From positions 84,950 through 118,121 of the forward strand of contig JAQTQJ010000005.1 in the NCBI GenBank assembly GCA_028712255.1: a DNA stretch of 33,172 bases, given 5' to 3'. Below the pieces are notes generated by a model. It made no database searches, was not told where the DNA came from, and worked only from the letters and a program-made list of their open reading frames with translations. The position numbers were made by a program, and so were the translations under genes. Below, piece by piece: positions 24,427 through 32,577 of this stretch. Position 1 is the stretch's first letter, and each line of letters starts with the position of its first letter. The stretch is from Candidatus Omnitrophota bacterium (GTDB lineage Bacteria; Omnitrophota; Gorgyraeia; Gygaellales; Profunditerraquicolaceae).

Positions 24427-25713
24427 GTGAAAAATTTAATACTTAAAAAATCAAAGGCCTGTTTTAATTTAGCAAAAAAGTTCATCCCCGGTGGAGTAAA
24501 CAGCCCCGTGCGTGCTTTTAAAGCGGTAGGAATGGGCCCGTTGTTTATTAAAAAAGCCAATGGCGCCTATATTTACGACGTCGATAATAATAAATACATA
24601 GATTATGTGCTTTCTTGGGGGCCGATGATTTTAGGCCATGCTGATAGAAGAGTGATAGGAGCTGTTAAGCAGTCTCTTGAAAAAGGCACAAGTTTTGGAG
24701 CTCCCACTCGGAAAGAAACTGAGCTTGCCCAATTAATCAATAAAATTTATCCTTCTATTGAGAAGATACGATTTACTTCTTCCGGCACTGAAGGCGCAAT
24801 GTCTGCTTTGCGCCTTGCCCGCGGTTATACGGGTAGAGAGAAAATAATAAAATTTCAAGGTTGTTATCACGGGCATTTTGACAGCCTTTTGGTTGCTGCT
24901 GGTTCAGGTTGTGCCACCTTTGGGGCTCCTTCTTCAGCAGGGGTAAATAAAAGTTTCGTGCATGATACTATTGTTTTGCCATTTAATGATATCGATAAAG
25001 TAAAAATTGCGGTAAAACGCTATAAGAATAATATTGCTTGCGTGATTATTGAACCTATTGCGGCAAATATGGGAGTTATTCTGCCGCAAGAGAGTTTCTT
25101 AGAAGAATTAAGGGAAATTACACGGGTAAATAATATTGTGTTAATCTTTGATGAAGTCATTACCGGCTTTCGCGTTGCTTTGGGAGGAGCGCAGGAGATT
25201 ACCGGAGTCAGGCCGGATTTGACGATATTGGGCAAGATCCTAGGAGGAGGTTTTCCGATAGGCGCCTTCGGGGGGAGGAAAGAGATAATGGATTTTCTTT
25301 CTCCGGACGGGCCGGTATATCAGGCAGGGACATTGTCCGGTAACCCTGTGGCGGTAGAAGCAGGGATCAAGACTATTAAAATATTGAGCGAAAATAAGAT
25401 TTATGATAGTTTAAACCAATTGAGCTTAAGTTTTGAACTGGGGCTAAAAGAAATTATTGCTAAAGCCGGAGTTCAGGTAACGGTACAAAGGGCAGGTTCT
25501 TTATTTACTTTATTTTTTACAAATAGAAGGCTACTTAGGAATTATGATGATGTTTCTAGGTGCAATTTACCCGGGTTTTCTTGTTTTTTCCGGAATATGC
25601 TCAAGCAAGGGGTTTACTTGGCTCCGTCGCAGTTTGAAGCTAATTTTATTTCCATAAAACATACAGCCTGCGATATTAAAAATACTTTAAGGGCAGTGGG
25701 GCGTGCACTTTAG
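24427..25713 (+). CDS. hemL: Glutamate-1-semialdehyde 2,1-aminomutase
   Basis: PLP enzyme that isomerises glutamate-1-semialdehyde to 5-aminolevulinate, partner of HemA. Starting at GTG 24427 gives 428 residues and places FIPGGVNSPVRAFKAVG near the N-terminus as in the family; an upstream ATG (24376) would add 17 residues overlapping ahbB and is not favoured. PLP contacts are SSGTEGAMSALRLARG, IFDEVITGFR, and K270 in LGKILGGGFPIGAFGG, the Schiff-base lysine. It lies at the far end of the cluster from hemA, directly after the ahbB stop, and closes the heme operon. Confidence 0.96.
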   Translation: MKNLILKKSKACFNLAKKFIPGGVNSPVRAFKAVGMGPLFIKKANGAYIYDVDNNKYIDYVLSWGPMILGHADRRVIGAVKQSLEKGTSFGAPTRKETELAQLINKIYPSIEKIRFTSSGTEGAMSALRLARGYTGREKIIKFQGCYHGHFDSLLVAAGSGCATFGAPSSAGVNKSFVHDTIVLPFNDIDKVKIAVKRYKNNIACVIIEPIAANMGVILPQESFLEELREITRVNNIVLIFDEVITGFRVALGGAQEITGVRPDLTILGKILGGGFPIGAFGGRKEIMDFLSPDGPVYQAGTLSGNPVAVEAGIKTIKILSENKIYDSLNQLSLSFELGLKEIIAKAGVQVTVQRAGSLFTLFFTNRRLLRNYDDVSRCNLPGFSCFFRNMLKQGVYLAPSQFEANFISIKHTACDIKNTLRAVGRAL

Positions 25714-25724
25714 GAACATAATAA

Positions 25725-25752
25725 TTGACAAGCATTTAACTTGTGATATAAT
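25725..25752 (+). promoter_or_regulatory. Sigma-70-type promoter of the ATP synthase operon
   Basis: TTGACA (25725-25730) and TATAAT (25747-25752) both match the consensus exactly and are separated by 16 bases. Predicted transcription start is near 25759, giving a leader of about 90 bases before the first start codon. This is the clearest promoter in the window. Confidence 0.82.
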
Positions 25753-25796
25753 TTAAAACAATTCTACAAAGAGGCAGTAGTAATTAATAAAACGTA

Positions 25797-25839
25797 GACG
25801 TCCTAAATCCGATATTGGATAGAAGACGTCAATTTTTTT
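25797..25839 (+). terminator. Leader hairpin followed by T7, upstream of the ATP synthase operon
   Basis: GACGTC at 25797-25802 pairs with GACGTC at 25825-25830; inside, ATCC and GGAT form a second short stem around GATATT. Seven T follow at 25833-25839, 11 bases before the ATG at 25851. It lies downstream of the promoter at 25725, so it may be an attenuator or end a short RNA. Its base and tail resemble the element at 1808-1859. Confidence 0.5.
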
Positions 25840-25850
25840 ATCAATAGCTT

Positions 25851-26081
25851 ATGCGCAAGGAAGATTTTTATAAAGAGGTAAAAACAGTTGGTTTTGCCAC
25901 TTTTATCCCGTTTATGCTGGCGGCGGGGCCGCTTTCGGGTTATTTTGTCGGGGATTTTTTACAAAAGAAATTTAATTTGTCTACACATGTAGTGTTGGTA
26001 AGTGTTGTTTTTGGTTTGGTAGTAGGTATAATGGAAGCGATCAGGATCATAAGGCTTGTAGCCAGGACAACTAAGAGATGA
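25851..26081 (+). CDS. AtpZ/AtpI-like small membrane protein of ATP synthase operon
   Basis: A 76-residue protein with two membrane helices (about residues 15-33 and 46-66) and glycines in GPLSGYFVGDFL and GLVVGIMEAIR, as in the AtpI/AtpZ group that precedes atpB in many operons and helps c-ring assembly or Mg2+ movement. The basic tail RLVARTTKR and position support the call; family-level assignment between AtpI and AtpZ is uncertain. No ribosome binding site is visible before the ATG, which follows the T-rich end of the leader hairpin by 11 bases. It overlaps atpB by four bases. Confidence 0.75.
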   Translation: MRKEDFYKEVKTVGFATFIPFMLAAGPLSGYFVGDFLQKKFNLSTHVVLVSVVFGLVVGIMEAIRIIRLVARTTKR

Positions 26082-26836
26082 GTCACAATATTAACATGCC
26101 GGAGTTACCGGATATCTTTGCCGTATTAGCGCAGAGGTTTCCCGCAAATTCATTTTTTAAATATATTTATCTTTGGGAACATGTCAGTTACTCCCTGATT
26201 GTTGTTCTACTGTTAGGTGTTTTAGCTTATTTTGCCAGTAGAAAAAATAATTTAGTCCCTAGTAGCCGCCTGCAGAATTGCGCTGAGGTATTTGTAGGAG
26301 GCCTTAATGATTTTGTCTGCGGGATACTTGGGCCTAAGGGTAGAAAATATACTCCTTTTATCGGAACATTATTTATCTATATTCTTTTTATGAATCTAAC
26401 TGGCTTGATTCCGTTTATGAAGGCATCAACTGCCAGCTGGTCTACGACTCTGGCTTTGTCATTATGCGTATTTTTTTATGTGCAATATACTGCGGTAAAG
26501 GAATTAGGTTTTTTAGGTTATCTGGACCATTTGGCTGGTAAACCGCGCGGGATCTTAGCCGTTACAATTATTATGCCGTTATTCATGTTATTTTTGCATA
26601 TTATTACGGAGTTGATTCGGCCTTTAAGCCTATCTTTACGTCTGCGGGGAAATATTTGGGGAGATGAGATTCTCATTGGTTTACTTTCTGGTTTTGGAAT
26701 TAAAGGATTGCCGCTCCTATTTTTTAATATGTCTATGGCGGTATTAACGGCCATAGTGCAGGCAGTAGTTTTTACTTTGTTAACCACAATATATTTTGCG
26801 CTTGTATTAACTCATGAAGAGGAAGCTATACAGTAG
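26078..26836 (+). CDS. atpB: ATP synthase F0 subunit a
   Basis: Membrane subunit that carries the two half-channels and the essential arginine facing the c-ring. The family core is TELIRPLSLSLRLRGN, in which R188 matches the essential Arg; R190, where many relatives have Phe, is an extra positive charge. GNIWGDEILIGL follows. There are about five or six hydrophobic segments in 252 residues. The ATG overlaps the upstream stop (ATGA). No truncation was seen. Confidence 0.93.
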   Translation: MSHNINMPELPDIFAVLAQRFPANSFFKYIYLWEHVSYSLIVVLLLGVLAYFASRKNNLVPSSRLQNCAEVFVGGLNDFVCGILGPKGRKYTPFIGTLFIYILFMNLTGLIPFMKASTASWSTTLALSLCVFFYVQYTAVKELGFLGYLDHLAGKPRGILAVTIIMPLFMLFLHIITELIRPLSLSLRLRGNIWGDEILIGLLSGFGIKGLPLLFFNMSMAVLTAIVQAVVFTLLTTIYFALVLTHEEEAIQ

Positions 26837-26851
26837 AGGGAGGAGAGTAAT

Positions 26852-27079
26852 ATGGATTTTAAGGCAGCGTTAGATTTAGGTGTTCCGTTAGCGTTGGGGC
26901 TAGCGGCATTTGGTTCGGCAATCGGTTTAGGTATTGCTGTGGCTGCGGCTTTGGGAGGTATTAGCAGGCAGCCGGAAGCGAGCAATAAAATCATGATGAA
27001 CATGATTATCGGTTGCGCTTTTATTGAAGCAATCACCATCTATGTTTTGGTTTTCGCTTTTATGTACGCAGGGAAATAA
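26852..27079 (+). CDS. atpE: ATP synthase F0 subunit c
   Basis: 75-residue hairpin of two helices joined by the RQPEA loop (R39-Q40-P41). E59 in CAFIEAITIY is the ion-binding carboxylate of helix 2. At the positions that bind Na+ in Ilyobacter-type rings (Gln32, Val63, Ser66) this protein has L26, F57 and A60, so proton coupling is predicted. GGGAGGAG-like sequence precedes the ATG. The glycine-rich first helix (GSAIGLGIAVAAALGG) is typical. Confidence 0.95.
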   Translation: MDFKAALDLGVPLALGLAAFGSAIGLGIAVAAALGGISRQPEASNKIMMNMIIGCAFIEAITIYVLVFAFMYAGK

Positions 27080-27097
27080 TCGGGAAGGAATAGTTAA

Positions 27098-27595
27098 GTG
27101 GAACTATTGAAGATGCTCAGCGCAAGTGAGATTTTTGCGCAGATCCTAAGTTTTTTTCTGCTATTATTTTTACTCAGGCATTTTGCCTGGAAAAAAATTC
27201 TAGGCCTTTTGGATAAGCGTAAGGAAAGAATCAGCGCTGAACTTAAAGAGATAGAAGATACCAAAATCCAAATTGCCAAGATCAAGGCGGATTATGAATC
27301 AAAGATGGTTTTAATTCAAAACCAGGCACAGGTAAAGATTAATGAGGCTATTGAAGAAGGAAAAAAAATAAATTCTTCAATGCGTAAAAAGGCACATGAG
27401 GATGCTCAGGATATCCTTACTGATGCGCGTAATCAGGTAAAATACGAGGTTTCTAAAGTAGAGGAGCAGCTCAGGGATAAGATTGTGGATATCGCCTTGA
27501 GCGCGGCCAGGAACCTTATTCAGGAAAAGTTAACTGAAGAAGGTGACCGCAAAATAGTGGAAAATTTTATTAAAGAAATTGAGAAAGTAGAATGA
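27098..27595 (+). CDS. atpF: ATP synthase F0 subunit b
   Basis: Peripheral stalk subunit: one N-terminal membrane helix (AQILSFFLLLFLLRHF, about residues 12-28) followed by a long charged coiled coil and a C-terminal part that binds delta. It has 165 residues, normal for b. The GTG start follows AAGGAA by seven bases. It overlaps atpH by four bases. Only one b-type gene is in the operon, so the stalk is expected to be a homodimer. Confidence 0.93.
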   Translation: MELLKMLSASEIFAQILSFFLLLFLLRHFAWKKILGLLDKRKERISAELKEIEDTKIQIAKIKADYESKMVLIQNQAQVKINEAIEEGKKINSSMRKKAHEDAQDILTDARNQVKYEVSKVEEQLRDKIVDIALSAARNLIQEKLTEEGDRKIVENFIKEIEKVE

Positions 27596-28140
27596 TAAAA
27601 GATAGAGCGGTAGTGAGTAGATATGCTGAGGCTTTCTTTAGTTTTGCTAAGGCAAATTGCGGGCAAAAGAAGGCTTTAGAGGATTTGGTGGCTGTAAAAA
27701 ATATTATCCGCGATAATCCCGGATTTAGCCAGCTAATGGATAATCCGGAAATTTCTTACGTTGAAAAGTGCCTGATTATCGATGGAGTAATCAAAGACGG
27801 TATTGCCAGTGAGATGCTTAATTTTTTAAAGCTTCTTCTTGATAAAAAACGTTTTGACATCTTTTTAGATGTCGCCGAATACCTGCGCGTAAAATACGCC
27901 CATCAAGGCCAGGTTGATGTTTTGCTTAAAACCGCTTTTCCGTTAGATTTAGATTTGATTAAAAAGATAGAGCTTGCTTTGAAGAAGAGGTTTAAACAGG
28001 ATTTAAGGTTTTATATAAATTTAGACGGTAGTTTGTTGGGTGGGGTACAGGTGGTTATAGGCAATACCATTATTGATGGTTCGGTAAGGAAATGCCTTGA
28101 GGGTTTGAGGGAGAAGCTTTCTACAGTAAGGATAAATTAA
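27592..28140 (+). CDS. atpH: ATP synthase F1 subunit delta
   Basis: Connects the b-subunit stalk to the top of the alpha3-beta3 head. It has 182 residues, with the N-terminal helical domain ([16 protein letters not shown]) and the C-terminal segment [19 protein letters not shown] and [12 protein letters not shown], which are the family signature. The ATG overlaps the atpF stop. atpA follows one base after the stop. Confidence 0.92.
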   Translation: MIKDRAVVSRYAEAFFSFAKANCGQKKALEDLVAVKNIIRDNPGFSQLMDNPEISYVEKCLIIDGVIKDGIASEMLNFLKLLLDKKRFDIFLDVAEYLRVKYAHQGQVDVLLKTAFPLDLDLIKKIELALKKRFKQDLRFYINLDGSLLGGVQVVIGNTIIDGSVRKCLEGLREKLSTVRIN

Positions 28141-28141
28141 G

Positions 28142-29665
28142 ATGGTTTTAAAACCCGAAGAAGTTACTTCAATAATTAAAAAAGAGTTGGAAAAATATAA
28201 GACTCGCCTGCGCACCGAGTCTATCGGTACAGTTATTCAGGTGGGGGATACGATTGCGCGTATTTACGGGCTGGATGATGTAATGATGGGGGAGTTAGTG
28301 CAATTTTCCGATAATATTATGGGTATGGTTTTAAACCTGGAGGAGGATAGTGTTGGGGTAGTGATTTTTGGCACGGATAATCCGGATAAAAATATCCGTG
28401 AAGGGGATATTGTTAAGCGCACAGGCAAGATCGTCCAAGTTCCTGTTGGGGAGGCTTTAGTCGGTAGAGTGGTGAATGCTTTAGGCAAGCCAATCGACGG
28501 TAAAGGCCAGATCAATACGCAGAAATTTCGGCCTCTGGAATCTAGCGCTCCCAATGTAGTAGAAAGGCAGCCGGTTAAGGAACCGTTACAGACAGGGATT
28601 AAGGCTGTTGATACTATGACTCCTATCGGCCGCGGCCAACGCGAACTAATTATCGGAGACCGGCAAACCGGAAAAACCGCGATTGCTATCGATACAATTA
28701 TTAATCAAAAAGGCAAAGATGTTTATTGTATTTATTGCGCTATCGGCCAGAAATTATCCAGCGTGGTGGCAGTAAGCGAAGTTCTTAAAAAATACGGGGC
28801 AATGGAGTATACTACGATTGTTAGCGCTTCTAGCCGTGCTTCCGCGAGTTTACAATATTTGGCCCCATATGCTGCTTGTGCCATGGCTGAAGAGTTTATG
28901 TATACGGGAAAACATGTCTTAGTAATTTATGATGATCTCTCTAAACATGCCCAGGCTTATCGGCAGTTGTCATTACTTCTAAGGCGGCCGCCGGGAAGAG
29001 AAGCTTACCCGGGTGATATTTTCTATCTGCATTCGCGGCTGCTTGAACGCGCCGCAAAATTGAATGATGAATTAGGCGCCGGTTCCATTACCGCTATTCC
29101 CATTATCGAAACTCAGGCCGGAGATATTTCAAGTTATATCCCAACCAATGTGATTTCAATTACCGACGGCCAGATTTATCTGGAAAGCGATTTATTTTAT
29201 GCCGGTGTACGTCCTGCGGTAAATGTGGGTCTATCAGTTTCGCGCGTGGGAGGCAAGGCGCAGAGTAAGGTTATGCGCCAGGTGGCTTCGAAACTCAGGC
29301 TTGATCTTGCGCAGTACCGGGAGCTAGTAACCTTTACGCAATTTGGCACTGACTTGGATAAAACTACACGCGCTCAGTTAACCCGCGGAGAAAGAATGGT
29401 CGAGGCATTAAAACAATCCCAGTATGAGCCTCTTTCAACAGCCAAACAGATAATTATTATTTACGCCGGTACCAATGGGTACCTGGATGGGCTGCCGGCC
29501 AAAACAGTGAAGAGATTCGAGAGCCAACTTTATAAATTTATAGATGAGAAATATTCCGGAATTTTGGCGGAAATAGATTCTAAAAATGATTTAGATGCTA
29601 GCCTAAAGAGTAAATTAGATAGCTTGATTACTGATTTTAAACAAACATTTTCAACTAATCCTTAG
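28142..29665 (+). CDS. atpA: ATP synthase F1 subunit alpha
   Basis: Non-catalytic nucleotide-binding subunit of the hexameric head. It has 507 residues. The P-loop is GDRQTGKT (172-179); the N-terminal beta-barrel ([18 protein letters not shown]) and the central [20 protein letters not shown] and [12 protein letters not shown] (the arginine finger lies in this segment) are intact. Six bases separate it from atpG. No oddity was seen. Confidence 0.97.
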   Translation: MVLKPEEVTSIIKKELEKYKTRLRTESIGTVIQVGDTIARIYGLDDVMMGELVQFSDNIMGMVLNLEEDSVGVVIFGTDNPDKNIREGDIVKRTGKIVQVPVGEALVGRVVNALGKPIDGKGQINTQKFRPLESSAPNVVERQPVKEPLQTGIKAVDTMTPIGRGQRELIIGDRQTGKTAIAIDTIINQKGKDVYCIYCAIGQKLSSVVAVSEVLKKYGAMEYTTIVSASSRASASLQYLAPYAACAMAEEFMYTGKHVLVIYDDLSKHAQAYRQLSLLLRRPPGREAYPGDIFYLHSRLLERAAKLNDELGAGSITAIPIIETQAGDISSYIPTNVISITDGQIYLESDLFYAGVRPAVNVGLSVSRVGGKAQSKVMRQVASKLRLDLAQYRELVTFTQFGTDLDKTTRAQLTRGERMVEALKQSQYEPLSTAKQIIIIYAGTNGYLDGLPAKTVKRFESQLYKFIDEKYSGILAEIDSKNDLDASLKSKLDSLITDFKQTFSTNP

Positions 29666-29670
29666 AGATT

Positions 29671-30525
29671 ATGCCGCAACCTATAAAACAGATAAAAAAT
29701 CGTATTCGTAGCGTGGAAAACACCAGAAAGGTAACTGCGGCCATGCAGCTGGTTTCTGTTGCCAAGCTCAACCGTAGCGAGAATGCGTTATTTGCTTTAA
29801 GGCCATATGCATTGAGGTTTGAAAACCTTATGCATAACCTGGCTGTTTTATCGCAGGGGTCTTTACTGCGATATTTTAATCAAAGCTCTCTGGAAGGGGA
29901 TATTGTGCTTTGCGTGATAACTTCCGATAGCGGTTTATGCGGAGCATATAATCAGAATATTTTTCGTGTTGTCGAAGAATTTCTGAGTAAACATGGTTTA
30001 GATAAGGTGAAGCTAATTCTGTTGGGCCAGAAGGGGTTAAGTTATTTTAGGAATAAACCGGTAAAAATTATAAATTCATACTTAGGGCAAAACGCAAAAT
30101 TTGCGCAGAGTACTTCCGATAAGATTGCCACGGAATTCATTCAGTTGTTCTTAAGCGGCAAGGCCAACTCGATTTATCTGGCCTATACGTATTTTGAGAA
30201 TTCTATCGTCCAGAAGGCAACTATTGAGCGCCTTCTGGCTATCGAAGCAAAAGAAAAAAAACCAATTGAATATATCAGTGAACCGGATTTGGAGAGCTTG
30301 CTTGAGGATTTGGTCCCGCAGTATCTTTTGGTTAAAATGCGCCTGGTTTTTTTAGAGGCGTTTACTTCTGAACATGCCGCCAGGACTATTTCCATGAAAA
30401 CTGCAACCGATAATGCTTTAGAGCTTTTAGAAGGATTACTACTGTTAAGAAATAAAGTTAGGCAGGCAGGGATTACTCAGGATATTTTAGAGATTAGTTC
30501 ATCAGTTGAAGCGTTGAAAGGATAA
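29671..30525 (+). CDS. atpG: ATP synthase F1 subunit gamma
   Basis: Central rotor shaft of F1. It has 284 residues. The N-terminal helix IKQIKNRIRSVENTRKVTAA and MQLVSVAKL, the SDSGLCGAYNQNIF loop, and the C-terminal EHAARTISMKTATDNALELL, which returns into the head, are typical. It is separated from atpD by 45 bases, the widest gap in the operon. Confidence 0.96.
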   Translation: MPQPIKQIKNRIRSVENTRKVTAAMQLVSVAKLNRSENALFALRPYALRFENLMHNLAVLSQGSLLRYFNQSSLEGDIVLCVITSDSGLCGAYNQNIFRVVEEFLSKHGLDKVKLILLGQKGLSYFRNKPVKIINSYLGQNAKFAQSTSDKIATEFIQLFLSGKANSIYLAYTYFENSIVQKATIERLLAIEAKEKKPIEYISEPDLESLLEDLVPQYLLVKMRLVFLEAFTSEHAARTISMKTATDNALELLEGLLLLRNKVRQAGITQDILEISSSVEALKG

Positions 30526-30543
30526 ATAGCATACTGTTATATT
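30514..30543 (+). promoter_or_regulatory. Possible internal promoter before atpD
   Basis: TTGAAA (30514-30519) and TATATT (30538-30543) are 18 bases apart, starting inside the end of atpG. The following CGGAG at 30561-30565 is a ribosome binding site for atpD. Spacing is one base over the optimum, so this is a weak candidate for separate expression of beta and epsilon. Confidence 0.25.
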
Positions 30544-30555
30544 AATAAAAATTAA

Positions 30556-31971
<1,416 letters not shown>

Positions 31972-31977
31972 AAGGAT

Positions 31978-32229
31978 ATGCTTAAAGCTTTTCAGGTCGG
32001 TATTTATTCCAGTGATAAGATAATATATGAAGGAGAAGCAGTTTCTCTGGTTGCTCCTTCTGAATCGGGTTATCTTGGTATCCTGGCATCTCATGCCCCG
32101 CTGGTTGCTAAGCTTAAGTGCGGCGTAATTACTTTCAAAGATAATGCAGGCCTAGCCAGGTCGATAGAAACAAAGCAAGCCGGGTATCTTGAAGTTTTAC
32201 GTAACAATATTACCATTCTGCTTAAATAA
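31978..32229 (+). CDS. atpC: ATP synthase F1 subunit epsilon, short form
   Basis: 83 residues, against about 130-140 in most bacteria. The N-terminal beta-sandwich is complete (FQVGIYSSDKIIYEGEAVSL, GYLGILASHAPLVAKLKCGV, KQAGYLEVLRNNITILL), but the C-terminal two-helix domain, which inhibits ATP hydrolysis in other species, is absent. Similarly short forms are known in some anaerobic and green sulfur bacteria, so this is probably natural rather than a broken gene. It closes the operon. Confidence 0.92.
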   Translation: MLKAFQVGIYSSDKIIYEGEAVSLVAPSESGYLGILASHAPLVAKLKCGVITFKDNAGLARSIETKQAGYLEVLRNNITILLK

Positions 32230-32255
32230 CCGTTTTTAAAATTATATTTTTTATT

Positions 32256-32311
32256 CTTGTTTTATCCAGTTTTTTTGTTATACTTAAATAAATCCATACT
32301 TGTTTTATCCA
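32256..32311 (+). repeat. Pair of 13-base direct repeats flanking a promoter
   Basis: CTTGTTTTATCCA occurs exactly at 32256-32268 and 32299-32311, 43 bases apart, about four turns of B-form DNA. The first copy contains the -35-like TTGTTT, and the second ends on the A of the start codon at 32311. This could be a site for a regulator that binds two faces of the promoter; the binding protein is unknown. Confidence 0.5.
32257..32284 (+). promoter_or_regulatory. Candidate promoter of the second hydrogenase operon
   Basis: TTGTTT (32257-32262) and TATACT (32279-32284) are 16 bases apart, in the gap after atpC. Predicted start is near 32291, leaving a leader of about 20 bases with no visible ribosome binding site before the ATG at 32311. 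Confidence 0.5.
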
Positions 32312-32577
32312 TGCACGATACCTATCTTCTAAAAAATATCCTGAAGTATCTCCAGGAACAGGAGGATCAAGCTTCCCGTAAACTCAGGAAGGTGCGCCTT
32401 TCTATTTCCGAATTCGGGAGCCTGAATAAAGAGCATTTTCTCCAACATTATCAACAAGCAGTTTTGGGTACAAGGTTTGAGGGCCTGGAGGTTGCCGTCG
32501 ATACAATATCTTTTGGGCCGGAACTGGAAATTACCGGATTAGAGTTTGCAGGAGAAACGGAGGCTATAGAAAAGTGA
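32311..32577 (+). CDS. HypA-like protein without the zinc-binding domain
   Basis: An 88-residue protein that begins M-H-D, retaining His2 as in HypA, and shows the HypA N-terminal nickel-binding fold: ILKYLQEQEDQASRKLRKVR, LSISEFGSLNKEHFLQHY, GTRFEGLEVAVDTI and ELEITGLEF. It has no cysteine at all, so the two CxxC zinc pairs of full HypA are missing. It stands first in an operon with a soluble hydrogenase beta-subunit gene (overlap four bases), suggesting nickel delivery or an accessory role for that enzyme. It is unlike the full-length HypA at 13703. The assignment rests on pattern recognition of the N-terminus and context. Translation start is ATG; no Shine-Dalgarno sequence is visible. Confidence 0.65.
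   Translation: MHDTYLLKNILKYLQEQEDQASRKLRKVRLSISEFGSLNKEHFLQHYQQAVLGTRFEGLEVAVDTISFGPELEITGLEFAGETEAIEK

Noticed and set aside
26852-27079. Sodium-type c-ring
   Set aside because: The Gln, Val and Ser ligands are replaced by Leu, Phe and Ala.
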